In this document: in pieces, positions 11,274 to 21,514 of the stretch
Position numbering within the stretch: the stretch's first letter is position 1
Layout: the number at the start of each line of letters is the position of its first letter
Assembly: GCA_963989385.1 (NCBI GenBank)
Contig: OZ022500.1
Location: 22,892,460 to 22,956,459 of the forward strand
Length of the DNA: 64,000 nucleotides
Source: Ctena decussata
Lineage: Eukaryota > Mollusca > Bivalvia > Lucinida > Lucinidae
Direction: 5' to 3'
Notes under the pieces: model-generated
The model's input: the letters and a program-made list of their open reading frames with translations, nothing else
Databases searched by the model: none
What the model was told of the DNA's origin: nothing
Translations under genes and position numbers: made by a program

Positions 11274-12683
11274 TGAACATTGCCTCTAGAAAATGTCCCT
11301 TAGAAAAACACTACAAAAAAGGAGCAACAAAGGTGCAACCTTGGTCAGTTGATCAGAGTTCATGCTGTTTGTGATACGGATTCTTTAGATTGCTAAAGAT
11401 ATTTTGGCTCATGAGCGTAGCCTTTAAAACGGGGTGAGAAAATTCTTTCCATAAGGAGTTGGCCCCCATTTAGAAGGAATGCAAAAACGAAGTATCCATT
11501 ACCTAAAGTGAACAGGCAAGGATTGATTTAGACAGTGCATTATATATACACAGGCTGGGCTGAGTCTTCTTTTCTCCTGGCGAATGGAGACATATGGGAA
11601 TTTAAAACCCTTAAATTGCAATTTGGACCAATTTTGGCACCTTCTGCTGTGTTACCAGTTTCAGTGATACCTGCCATACCTTGAGATTGAGAACAGCAAA
11701 AGATCCTGATCGAGCAGGTGATGGTCAAGATGATGTCGATCTCAGCTGGTCGCATATTCTGACTTCTGAGTTTCCTCATGTAGTACCTCACAATGGCCTG
11801 TTATTAAACCCAATAAGCTTATTAAGTAAGGCACGCCAATGAAATATACCTCACAGCCTTTCAAAGACTGAACCGTGACTTAGATCAGTTTGTGCAACAT
11901 GATTAGACTCTTCATTTTGGACATTTAGGTCATTCTCAAGTTCAATAGTCGAAAGGGAACAACTTAGACAAGACTACACAGTTGTATAGGTCTTAACTGC
12001 CTGTCGTAAGATACTGTTATGACATACACGCAGACCAGGCTCTGACGGATAATATCAAAATTTGACTTAGAACTGTAGGTTTAGGAATTAATAAGTTTCT
12101 TGAAGCGCTTTAATTAGAAATGTAGTACATTTGCCGTAAATGTTTCCAAGGAATCTTCTTTCATCATCGTTTGAACAAGTTGTAGCGAATAAGCATTTTT
12201 TAGGAGATACAACTCTGTTTGCCTCTCTTCTCTGTTCAACTCTTAGAAAAAAAAACAGCTAGTCTTTGAGGAAACTCTTTCCTTTCAGAGAATACCCCTT
12301 TTGGAAGGGCTTGGTCAACTAGGGAAGAAAAACAAGAAGCCGTGAAAGTTTTCCCTCTAGAAATGGCAGAAAAACCTGGAGATGTAAACGTACATCATAC
12401 CCTTGCATGAGCTGTTTGGACAGGTTATAATTTAATAAAAGATTGTTGTCAAAAGGTGTAGAGCCTGGTCAGACGTATGACATTCGGTCCGCTCTTAAAT
12501 TTCGACAAAATGATTTTGGCTTCTGTGAGTGCAAGAGACACCAGATTTCCACTTTGCTCTTGATGAGCAATTCAGGGTCGTCTTGGTATGGAATTAAATC
12601 TATTCACGTTCATGATAAGTTGTCTCTGTTTTCTACGTTTCTTTAACCCATTCTATTCTGGATACCCCTTTAGGGGTATCTGG
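11274..12683. other. No gene recognised
   Basis: Unique-looking AT-rich sequence. A frame at 11540-11791 (minus) is open for 83 codons but resembles nothing I recognise and has no splice sites that I can support. Confidence 0.4.
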
Positions 12684-12750
12684 GCAAACAGTTTGGATCC
12701 AGATCAGGCCCCACAAACGTGGGGCCTGATCTGAGATCCAAACTGTTTGC
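12684..12750. mobile_element. Hairpin MITE fragment
   Basis: GCAAACAGTTTGGATC and GATCCAAACTGTTTGC flank a tight palindrome around GGCCCCACAAACGTGGGGCC. It shares the GCAAACAG-type arms with the element at 10503-10714 and a similar core at 60490-60570. Confidence 0.7.
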
Positions 12751-12887
12751 TGCCAAGACATTATTTCTTCAAGAGTTAGTTAGAACAATATTGTCAAAAT
12801 ATTCTTGATTTTTTATGCAGACGACAATTTCAGCAGACGACAAAAAATACCCAGAATGCAATGGGTTAAAGTATTCTTCTGTTTTAG

Positions 12888-13150
12888 GCTGTACATCTTA
12901 TGGTTCAACATACCAACGGTTCCAGAACAGAGCCCTAGACGACCCGGATGGCATGATAACTGAGCAGGTTGCTACCATAATGCAGTGTCAGTTGTTGTGC
13001 CAGACCTACGATGATTGTCTGGGGTTCAACTACAACGAAAATGAGCAAAGATGCATGGTTGTATGGGAAACACCTCTGACCATTCCCACTGACTACATAC
13101 CTCATACACAAGTTGATTACTATACCAGAAATTGTCATAATAATTTATAA
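12888..13150 (+). CDS. Terminal exon, PAN/apple-like secreted protein (gene C, partial)
   Basis: The exon is preceded by a pyrimidine-rich acceptor ending TTTTAG at 12882-12887. It opens in phase 1, so the split codon is completed by GC before TGT ACA TCT TAT GGT, and it ends at a TAA at 13148-13150. The 87 codons read CTSYGSTYQ, then CQLLCQTYDDCLGFNYN, RCMVVWETPLTIPTDY and YYTRNC: the spacing of a PAN/apple-type cysteine module. The same exon type, phase and motif order (YGST at the start, YY.R.C at the end) occur at 43321-43577 and 54159-54406 on the other strand. I found no upstream exons of this copy; it may be an orphan exon or part of a gene whose other exons I missed. Confidence 0.75.
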
Positions 13151-13569
13151 TGCACTTAATACCCCAATTCCACTGGACGGCGCTTTGTTTTTTTGCTGAT
13201 AGCAATAATGGCGCTTCTCCAAAATATTCAAAACCGCCGTGGAAGCGTCGGCAGGTGCCAAAACTTGAGACTTGTGCGCTTCCAGTACGCTTCCAATACA
13301 TCTTGAGCACTACGCTGGTCACGATGCTGTCGCGGTGTTGTTGTGCTTCTACCGTTTTTAGCTCCGATCGACGGCCTTCAAGGGTGCTTCTACTACGCTG
13401 CCACTGCGGCGATGGATTTCAAGCTAGGCTAAATCTACACTTACGACGAGACGGCTGCGATTGTGCTACGACCAAAGTGCCGGAGCTGCGCTGAAGCTTC
13501 ACGTATGTTGCGCTTTGGACACAGTGGCTTTGAAAGCGCTTCTATATAAATATCGGCGGGAAATCCAGG

Positions 13570-13840
13570 TTCAGCAGGAGTTCAGAATAATTCCTGAGGC
13601 TATGATCCAGCTGGTGAACATGAACCAGAGACTGGTCAGGTTGGATGAAGAGAACAAATCCAGGACGAGAACGGCCAAAAGGTTCCGGGTTCGCCAAGTT
13701 CTTGGTTGTCTGCAGACTCCAAGGAGGCTCCGAATTGGACATTATGGCGAACCAATGAGAGGGCACAGCATCGAAGACAGCACTTCATTCTTCAGTTATA
13801 TGAGAGTGGAGCCAGAAATGTTTGATGTTGTAGGTGAGAT
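13570..13840 (+). pseudogene. Harbinger (HARBI1-type) transposase N-terminal fragment
   Basis: Within an open frame, the segment RIGHYGEPM..HSIEDSTSF followed by FSYMRVEPEMFDVVGEI has the form of the N-terminal region of PIF/Harbinger transposases (a ...ED...F.NF.RM.P.MFD... pattern). The catalytic DDE part is absent: after about 13840 the frame enters simple CGCTGCG-rich repeat sequence and ends. Identification rests on pattern memory of the family, not on a search. Confidence 0.55.
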
Positions 13841-13982
13841 TTCGCTGCGCTCGAGCTGCGTTGCTCGCGCTGCCGCCTCGATACTTCTGCGTTCATGAAT
13901 TTCGTGCTGCGCTATTAAAAACGCTTTTGTTGCGCTCAGAGTCCACGGCGATTCCGCTACGTAAATTGAGCAAAGTCACAAG

Positions 13983-16048
13983 AAGCGCTGTGAGACCGCA
14001 ATATTCACAGAACATGTGAAAAATGCGAACTTATTTTTCACACGTGTGCCTGATCCGGTCGCATTTTTCACAGATATCGAACGCATTTTTCACATATCTA
14101 TGAAATTTGCGTTTGATATGTACCATGAAAACGTAATTTTCCAATCGCATGCAACACCCCTAAAATATGACAAAATATCACAAAAACGCATTTTTCACTT
14201 CTTGACATTTTTTATTACCATGAAATTATGAAACTTATAGTGGACGGAAAAAACGATACAGTAAACAAAAAAGAAGACTAGAAGTCTGCTCTGCTCTTCC
14301 GCGCAGGTTTGAGTCGCCAGCCGCGTCAACGCCTGAAAAACTGACTCTATCATCCCAGCAGTAAATGGGTACCAGTTTCGAATCAGGAAAGGTTTAAGGC
14401 TTGGAAAGGAGAAAGACAGACTCCCACTTTCATAACCTGTGCCTAAGACACTGTAGGCTCCAACAACCACCGTTTCTACGGCCACAATACTATGGAAAAC
14501 CTTTACCTCGTTTGTTATAATTCACAGGCATGCTGATGACGTAGGATGAGGTGCACAGATTCTATGTCAACTAACTGTTTGTATATTGTTCCATGGTGGA
14601 ATCTTTATCTGGGTAGAAATGGGGAAAAAGACATATCGTTTTCAGTAAATAATAATAAATTCAAAAAAGTGTAAGGCTTGTCATGAGGTCAATTATAGAC
14701 TTTATCGGCAATCGTGGGGACATATAATTTCGATATTTCACTTGCCATAGCAACCAAAATCTCAAGCAACTGTCCTAAAAGACATGTCATCGTGCCCCAG
14801 CCTTGTTGAGTCTAATGCTTTCAATAATTGGAAATTAGACCTTTTTCAGATCATTCATCAACGTATTTTGTTTTATTCCATTAAACTCTTAAATAGTTCC
14901 TTCAAGAGCAGAGAAGACATTCAAAGAAGAAACAAGAGCCAGACCTCGAAGTTTCGGCTATTCAAGCCTCATCAGTGACCCTGGCAATATCTGGGAACGA
15001 AACCAGAGATCAGCATACTGTATTTTCTAAATTTTTATAAAGCAGTCGATTCAAAGACTGATTAGTATCGAAGAGGGTCAAGTGATTAAAAGGCGAAGGT
15101 CTAGAATGAGAGTCTAAACATGAGAGTAAACCTATCAAACATTTCTAATTTCTCAGAATAAGTACATATATTCTGTGATCTCAAAGGACAAAAGTAAAAT
15201 ATAATCTGCACTATGGATGAAGTACGGGGAGACGTTTTACAGCCGCCACACGGCACAACACCAGCTGCGGTGAAGTCAAACTAAAATCTTAAAGAGTTCC
15301 TTCAAGAGCAGAGAAGACATCCATAGAAGGAACATGGTCCAGACCTCGAAATTTCGGCTATTCAAGCCTCATTAGTGACCCTGAAAATATCTGTGGAATA
15401 ACCCTATCTTTCCCATTTAACCTAAATACTCTTTTCGGCATTTAAAACAAGGTATCCAAATGAGGTGCTTTATGTTTTAAAGTCTTCTTTTGCTTTTCGT
15501 CCTCGTTTCTGTGTTTGTATTAGCATTCTGATCACTCACTTGGGGAAGAGGGAGCTGTTTTTTCTGCTTCTCGTGCATTTGTTTGTTTTGCGCGTGTATC
15601 TTTTTCCCACTTCTCCTCCTCTTGGTGTCGCGGGTCGACTGCAGTTTGTGATTGTTGGCATACCCCGGACCTTTCTACATGACATTGTATTATCTTTTTT
15701 GTGAATGCTACTGACCCAGACGCTTATGAGGTATAGTTGCTCGAAGGTGTTGACATACGACGTCAGGCGACGGACGACGGACAGCGGAGACAGCCTTTCT
15801 TATAAACTCCCCAACAGACGAAGGCTCAGCCAATTGGGCCTCAAACTCAAAGCTGTAGTTGGAAAGGGATAACAAATCATTCATTCTCATGCTTCCCTTG
15901 CAGTATGTGTGAAAAATGCGTTTCTGTTAAAAATCGCTACAAAATCCGAACGCATTTGTCACACTGGCAAAATGTAAAGAATACGACCGTATTCATCACA
16001 CACGCGTGAAAAATGCGTTCTGTGAATATTGCGGTCTCTCAAAGCGCC
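13983..16048. mobile_element. Inverted-repeat element nested in the Harbinger relic
   Basis: The left end, GCGCTGTGAGACCGCAATAT..TGTGAAAAATGCG (13983-14030), is repeated in reverse complement at 15995-16048 (TGAAAAATGCG...GCGGTCTCTCAAAGCGC). The word TGTGAAAAATGCG recurs inside both arms. Two copies of a TTCAAGAGCAGAGAAGACAT block occur inside (about 14901 and 15301), so the interior also contains a direct repeat spaced 400 bases. No coding capacity recognised. Confidence 0.5.
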
Positions 16049-16056
16049 GTGACCTC

Positions 16057-16352
16057 GGGCCGTATTTACAAAACGACTTACGTTGTTGCTATGCTGTTGC
16101 TAAGGCTGAATTTCTGTGAAGGAGATTGCTAAAGTTGAATTTCTACGAAGGAGATTCCCTACAACTATGAAATTGGCTCTGAAGGAACAGTCTGATAAAG
16201 ACTGTTCCTCCAGAACAAATTCCATAGTTGTAGGGAATCTTTCAGACTGTTCCTCCTGAGCAAATTTCATAGTTGTAGGGAATCTCCTTCATAGAAATTT
16301 AGCCTTAGCAACAGCATAGCAACAACTTAAGTCGTTTTATAAATATGGCCCC
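16057..16352. mobile_element. Hairpin MITE, GGGGCCGTATTTATAAAACGAC family, copy 1
   Basis: TIRs GGGCCGTATTTACAAAACGAC and GTCGTTTTATAAATATGGCCC. The interior is palindromic, with GAAGGAGATTCCCTACAACT and AGTTGTAGGGAATCTCCTTC flanking paired GGAACAGTC/GACTGTTCC words. A second, shorter member is at 43663-43877. Confidence 0.85.
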
Positions 16353-16499
16353 TGGCTATCACGACGTTTACTACAACCTTGAAGCTTCTACTGCGCTGTT
16401 GCAGCTTCTGCCACGATTGATGGCGCTTTGACCAAAATGTGGAAGCGCAGTGGAAGCGCCCTCTAGTGGAATGGGAGTTTCAACGGTTGTTTACCCGAG

Positions 16500-17558
16500 G
16501 GGTGAATTTTGAAATTAACGTTTCTTAAATTGTGAATCTTATTTCCGACCCCAAAGTAAAAAAGAAAAATATGGGGTCTATAAAAATCACATAGGCGGGG
16601 CAGTTAATTTACACAGGTTTTCTGCGGCTCTTTCCATCTGGATTATATTAGCATTGACAGAGTTAAGGAAAGTAACATTTCTAATTCGCATAAGGCCTAA
16701 TTTTATAAGCTATTTGCTAATTGGTCACTTTTTCAATATGCAAATTTATTTACTTTTGACTACAAATTTGGAAGAAAAAAATGCATATGAGCCGTTCTCT
16801 GTGAAAACCGGGCTTAATGCAATTACGTAATAATGACGTTGTTAACGTTTGAAAAACACGAAAAATAATGATTTTTATGACCTCTCTTTATTTTCATGAA
16901 AATACCTCAGTCGTTGAAATATAACAGGATGCTTATGAATTCTGGCAAAATTTAGTCATTCATATGATAGATGTTGCCATGACAACGCTTAATGCATGGT
17001 AACCCTGAAGCCTTGAAAACATGTGGTATATCAATACCATGACCTATAACTTGTGAAAGAATGTTGAATCATGCAAATTATCACTTGTGTGCTATCATAT
17101 ACACATTAAACATGAGGAAACACTCATTTTGTCCGAGTTATTTTGCCTAACACGCGCCAAAAGCTCGTACAAACAAACGTTATGGCGTTTACGTCAAAAC
17201 ATACTTGCATGACGTTTACAACGTCATACAAAGAAACTGCATTACCTGTATGATTCTAAAGACCATATCTTCGAAACAAATTGTGGAAACCGTCTCAAAT
17301 TTTCAGGAAACGTTTATAAAAAATAGTACTTTCTACTGATGTTGTTTTCTAAAATTTAATTGCTATGTCATTAAGACCGGTTTTCACAGAGACTGGCTCA
17401 TATATTTTCTTGTATTTTACAAGCGGTACAATCGCTTATGCATTTACAAAATGATTCACTACAATTCGAGGAACCTTTTAAGATTTAAAGAAACATTGAA
17501 AGGGGGGTAATTTGAATATTTCATTACTAAAATTTATTCAGAGAAAACATTCATGATA
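16500..17558. repeat. Gene-free stretch holding an inverted-repeat element (16783-17409)
   Basis: ATATGAGCCGTTCTCTGTG/AAAACCGGGCTTAA near 16786 recurs as its reverse complement (TTAAGACCGGTTTTCACAGA/GACTGGCTCATAT) ending near 17405, giving a 0.63-kb element with about 35-base arms. The interior is AT-rich and non-coding. Nothing else recognised up to the Polinton boundary. Confidence 0.65.
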
Positions 17559-17564
17559 ACTCAG
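17559..17564. repeat. Polinton target-site duplication, left copy
   Basis: ACTCAG lies immediately before the left terminal inverted repeat and is repeated exactly at 35212-35217. Six bases is the duplication length typical of Polintons/Mavericks. Confidence 0.9.
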
Positions 17565-17703
17565 AGTAGTATAGGGGTTTCTTTCGTGCCAACCCTCTCC
17601 ACGACACTCGTGTCAATATGGATGACGTAATGACGGATCATGTGTCACCTGGAGGCCATCGACTTTTGTGTCAACAGGGATGACGTAATTACGGATCACA
17701 TGT
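17565..17703 (+). repeat. Polinton left terminal inverted repeat (139 bp)
   Basis: Pairs with 35073-35211 without gaps and with 4 mismatches (by eye). It contains two copies of GGATGACGTAAT, a CRE-like word that also occurs throughout the array at 21520-22290. Confidence 0.95.
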
Positions 17704-17831
17704 TTCTAAAAGACAGCTAAACTTGTCTGGGAATGGTCGGGTGATGTGATGGTGCTGCGTGTAACTTCCAGTGTCGGGGATTGGTGGGGTGGTGCTAGGT
17801 GCTGGGTATAACTTCCAGTGCCGGTGCGTCC

Positions 17832-18143
17832 TTCCGATTTGGATAATAGTAGGGTAAGAGCCTACTGTGCTTGCAGTAGGTGCGGGTGGGGTTGTTTGGA
17901 CATTTTTTTCTCCCTCTCTTTGGGAGACGACCTGATATAGACTGAAATACTGTCTCAAAGGGCCGTTAAACCCAAAACAACCAAATCCTGTGTAGGGGAA
18001 TCCTACTGATTTGGATAATAATAATAGGTATAGGGTGTACCGTGTTTGCAGTAGGTGCGGGTTGGGGAGGTTTGGGCATTTTTTCTCCCTCACCCTGGGA
18101 GACGGACCGATATAGACCGAAGGTTAAACCCATAACAATCAGT
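17832..18143. repeat. Two tandem SINE-tail-like copies inside the Polinton left arm
   Basis: Two direct units (17832-17988 and 18006-18143) share GATTTGGATAATA, TTTGCAGTAGGTGCGGG, TTTTTCTCCCTC and GGGAGACG, and end with TATAGACTGAAATACTG / CGTTAAACCCAAAACAA. The last block resembles the 3' part of the SINE at 36499-36690 (ATGACTGAAATACTGTTG). A frame open across both units (17689-18093, minus) is a by-product of the duplication. Confidence 0.6.
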
Positions 18144-18194
18144 CAATCAGCTAAACCTAACTAATAAAAGTCTTGTGAGCCGTTAAAGTAGCAA

Positions 18195-18475
18195 CGAGAA
18201 ATGAAACATTTTATTCACGGTAAAAAATTGCCGTAGATTTTACGGTGGAATACCTGGCAGCCATCTGAGGGTAAAATAAGACATGCATTGTTTTGGTCAT
18301 ATAGCCTCTTCAACATGATAAAGATGTTTTCGAGAGTGGTCAGTTAAGACAACTCTACCATATTGCAAAAACGTATTCTACAAGCAAACGCCCGTAAAAA
18401 TAAAGGAAAAGGAATGGCGGCTGGGTGCCAGGTATTCTACCGTAGAGTCTACGGATCTTTTTTACAGTGTAGGTA
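18195..18475. repeat. MITE-like inverted repeat inside the Polinton left arm
   Basis: GCCGTAGATTTTACGGTGGAATACCTGGCAGCC-type sequence near 18230-18262 pairs imperfectly with its reverse complement near 18412-18455 (GGCTGGGTGCCAGGTATTCT...). Probably a small element that inserted into the Polinton; it lies downstream of the zincin gene. Confidence 0.5.
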
Positions 18476-18543
18476 ACAGATCTTTACACTTTCTCAAATA
18501 GTTCTTTCTGTATAAAACAACAACCAACTGATAAAGTAAATAT

Positions 18544-18549
18544 TTTATT
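18544..18549 (-). terminator. Poly(A) signal of the zincin gene
   Basis: AATAAA on the minus strand about 20 bases beyond the stop codon at 18569. It supports the reading of 18569-18967 as a real terminal exon. Confidence 0.65.
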
Positions 18550-18568
18550 TGCAATGTCACATATGTCG

Positions 18569-18967
18569 TTATCCTACAATTTGATAAGTCTTTCGATGTC
18601 TCGTTTCTATTATATTTACTCCCTTGGCGCTAACAGCGAAGTTGTAATGGGGTATGATATCCAGTTCCTCAATGTGAATGGATATTAACCCCATCAAAAA
18701 ACACAAAGTCTGAGACCATGCGGGCCCATGCCTTTCTTCAAAGGGTTGTAATGCATGGGAGAGTTCATGTAAAAGAGTCCCTGTATATTCCATTTCGGTA
18801 ACACCAAATGTGGACACAATAATTGTATGTGCACCGCCTTCGTCATACTTGGTGTAACCATATACTGTTTTATCCTCTACAGTGAGTCTATAGTCTCTAA
18901 CTATAATGTCTAAAAAATTGAAAGCCACCTTTCTTTCACATAACGTCGCCACCAAAAATCCAAGGAT
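18569..18967 (-). CDS. SprT-like zinc metalloprotease, exon 3 (catalytic)
   Basis: Third exon of a gene I assemble from three minus-strand exons (20315-20516, 19694-19872, 18569-18967) giving 259 residues. The acceptor TTCTTTTTTAG precedes it and the phase is 0. Residues 194-198 are HELSH, an HExxH zinc-protease motif, followed nine residues after its second histidine by HGPAW (H207), the arrangement of SprT/zincin-like proteases where the HG.. histidine is the third ligand. The intron structure contrasts with the other genes of this Polinton, which I read as intronless, so this looks like a captured cellular gene. Substrate unknown; a role in protein-DNA crosslink removal would be extrapolation from SPRTN. 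Confidence 0.75.
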   Translation of the reverse strand: MLGFLVATLCERKVAFNFLDIIVRDYRLTVEDKTVYGYTKYDEGGAHTIIVSTFGVTEMEYTGTLLHELSHALQPFEERHGPAWSQTLCFLMGLISIHIEELDIIPHYNFAVSAKGVNIIETRHRKTYQIVG

Positions 18968-19693
18968 CTAAAAAAGAAAAATGTAGGCTATGTTGTAACT
19001 ACGTCAATTATCAGGTGTGTGCCACTCAGTTATTTAGACTTCATATACCTCAGATAAATAACAGTAAAATTATTTTTTTTTTTGTGAGGGAAATTTTTCA
19101 GTCATGGTAAAGTTTCCATAGTCCTATCAGTGTTAAAAACGCCTAAAATCAAATCATGGAAAAAGCTGTTCAATCTTCACCGTTGGTAAGAAAATGTGAG
19201 TTGATGTGCACAAATGGAGTCATTTAACTGGCAAAAAAGTACAGAAAACAAGTTTAAAAAAAATAAAAATTGCTCCACAAAATACAATCTCTTGTCCTGA
19301 TTTTTTTTCGTATGAACATAGTGGGATAGTGACTTGGGATCCACGTCTGTACATTGTATTTTTACCATTTTACTCAACATATGAAATCTAACTAAAGTAA
19401 ATCTGCCAACTTAAATGTCCCAAATCAGTTTTTTATATGAAATTCAAGGAAGTTTTACGTACAATGACGAAACTGTAGTGAGAAGCTTACAGTGATATCT
19501 CGTGATAAAATTTTTCATGCTCATAGAGCGATAAAGTCTGTATATTTTGTCTTGATACACATTTCATTTTCAAAAATACGCGAAGAAAAGTTAAGTTTGT
19601 TCTGAACTATGACTGTTCAATCCAAAAGGGAGAGATGTTTTTTCTTCAACCAAATGGCAATAAAACTAGAAAATGATGTTAACCTGTACTTAC

Positions 19694-19872
19694 TTCTTTA
19701 GTTATGAAAACGGCCCTTTCTGTTGTAATAGGTTTCAATGCCCTCACTCTGGTTCGATTAGCTCCCTCACCACAAACAGTAATACTAGCGAAGGCTTTGG
19801 CCGCTAAATGTCTTTTCTTCCACACAGTGGTGACTTCTGCATGTCCGTCAGACAGCTGGACTCTGGCATTAC
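19694..19872 (-). CDS. SprT-like zinc metalloprotease, exon 2
   Basis: 179 nt between an acceptor ending ATTATAG (19873-19874) and a donor GTAAGT (19688-19693). It enters in phase 1 (joining the last G of exon 1) and leaves in phase 0, matching both neighbours exactly. It encodes NARVQLSDGHAEVTTVWKKR followed by a K/R/T-rich stretch; I recognise no motif in it. The exact phase fit is the main support that these are exons of one gene. Confidence 0.7.
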
Positions 19873-20314
19873 CTATAATAATTGAGCAATGAAATAATTC
19901 TCTGTACGTAAACACCATTTGAATTAATGATAATTTTTACTGTAAGCAGTATAAACTTGAAAATCACCATTACATTTTGTTGTAGGGATTTATAAAATAA
20001 AAATAGTCTATAGCATTCGCAAATCTCGTTTGGTTATAATACGCGTATTTGCTTCTTTTTTTTAACAATACGGTCAGATCAAAATACTTTTCTTCGTGGT
20101 AAAATAAATTTTATTCAACATTTACTTTTTGAGATTTGAGACCTATACAACACTATTTTGCAGTTGCCACCAATAGGCATACCAGTTTGTCGACAAATTT
20201 TGTAATCTTAAAGCAGCGTCGCTATATCATGCAAGAAAATTAAACATGTAAAAAATTCTGTTATGGAAAAACAGGCTCAGATAGTTTCATGAAAAACAAT
20301 TTAAAATTACTTAC

Positions 20315-20516
20315 CAAATCGCCAATGTCCCTCTCCTGACGCAACAAGGCTACAAATCATGGTGTCCACTCGGACAACTATGTTATAGCACGCGCCTACC
20401 AAAGTACTGAATAACTGCAAGAAATACATCTTCGCAATGGATACAGAACAACATTTTTGGGTCTTTAAATACACATCAGGACCTAGAAAAAATTTACCGC
20501 GACAATGAAATTCCAT
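20315..20516 (-). CDS. SprT-like zinc metalloprotease, exon 1
   Basis: Begins at an ATG at 20514-20516 and ends at a strong donor, G|GTAAGT at 20309-20315, with one base of a codon left over. The 67 residues include a hydrophobic, Cys-containing stretch (CCSVSIAKMYFLQLFSTLVG) of no recognised family. An upstream non-coding exon is possible. The ATG chosen is simply the first in the open frame, so the N-terminus is the least certain part of the model. Confidence 0.6.
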
Positions 20517-21510
20517 GATTAATCTTTAACACCCTTTCCAGGATTATAAAGTCTGCTCACCTACGGTTACGTTTATTTTCTTAATCCCCTCACTTTTCGA
20601 TTATGTTGAATGTCTTCTAGCAATCGGCATCTCCTTTTACATGAAAGGGGGCCGCCTTTTGCGTGTTTAACACGAGTAAATATTTTTCTGAATTTGTTTT
20701 TCCACTCTGCATCTCTGTTATTGACATTGACAAATTAAATAAAAATATTGCGCAAAATTTCATCACAGAATTTTAACCCGATTATGCTGAATATCCTCTA
20801 GCAGTCGGCATCTCCTTTTTACATTAAAGGGGACCGACTTCCGTGTGTTAGACGAGTAAATATTTTTCTTAGTTCGTTTTTCCACGCTGCATCTCTGTTA
20901 TTGACATTGACAATTTAAATAAAAATATTACGCAAAATTTCTTCACCGAATTCCAATTAACGGCCAGATCAATCGGTTCCAACCTTGGTATCGAGAAATC
21001 GTGTGAAACCTTTTAACATGGATTAAATAGCCAATGTTTATTTAGCACCTGTCCCATAGTACGATGAATAATCTTCTTCACATTTCGACTTGAGGTGCAA
21101 ACTTAACACAGATAAACATTTTTAAAACATTCTAAAAGTCTTCAGTGCTGTAGGGAAAAAAAGCGGAGACTGAATCTCAAAAGAATGTTATTCTAGTCCA
21201 GCGCATTTTTTTTTTACTTTACCCCCGGTCTTTTCGGACCAGGCTTTTTCGCACCCGGGATCCGACCTAGACATATACATACATACAAATACATACATAA
21301 CCACTTTTAGAATTTAAACGCCTCGTGCTTTTTCAATATGACTGGAAATCAGCGATCTGGATTTTTGACCAGCGTAAACATGAATATTTATATCATTGGA
21401 GAAATTGAATACCTATGGTCACCTTGATAGCGCAAATTTTCCCCATATTCATTTATAGCATGGCGCTGTACGCCTATTTTGTGTTTGTTTATACCAGTAA
21501 AATAGGTTAT
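20517..21510. repeat. Polinton internal region with a 180-bp tandem duplication
   Basis: Two direct copies, about 20597-20776 and 20777-20955, share CGATTATG.TGAAT, TCGGCATCTCCTTTT, GAGTAAATATTTTTCT and GCATCTCTGTTATTGACATT. They lie directly upstream of the zincin gene start and could hold its promoter. 20956-21510 shows no gene. Confidence 0.75.
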
Positions 21511-21514
21511 GTAT

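Larger units (their letters stand above)
13158..16485. mobile_element. PIF/Harbinger-like DNA transposon relic with nested insertions
   Basis: The ends match as inverted repeats: CCAATTCCACTGGACGGCGCTT at the left and the reverse complement of AAGCGCCCTCTAGTGGAATGGG at the right. Sub-terminal sequence is rich in GGAAGCGC/GCGCTTC words on both sides. A transposase-like N-terminal fragment lies inside the left part. The interior from about 13983 to 16048 is a second inverted-repeat element, and a further hairpin MITE sits at 16057-16352. I could not fix a target-site duplication, so the boundaries are approximate. Confidence 0.55.

Noticed and set aside
11540..11791. 83-codon minus-strand frame
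   Set aside because: No recognisable family, no clear splice sites, no repeat explanation; not enough to call a gene.
17689..18093. 134-codon open frame at the Polinton left end
   Set aside because: It crosses the TIR border and two SINE-tail-like direct repeats; the peptide follows the repeats and has no domain.
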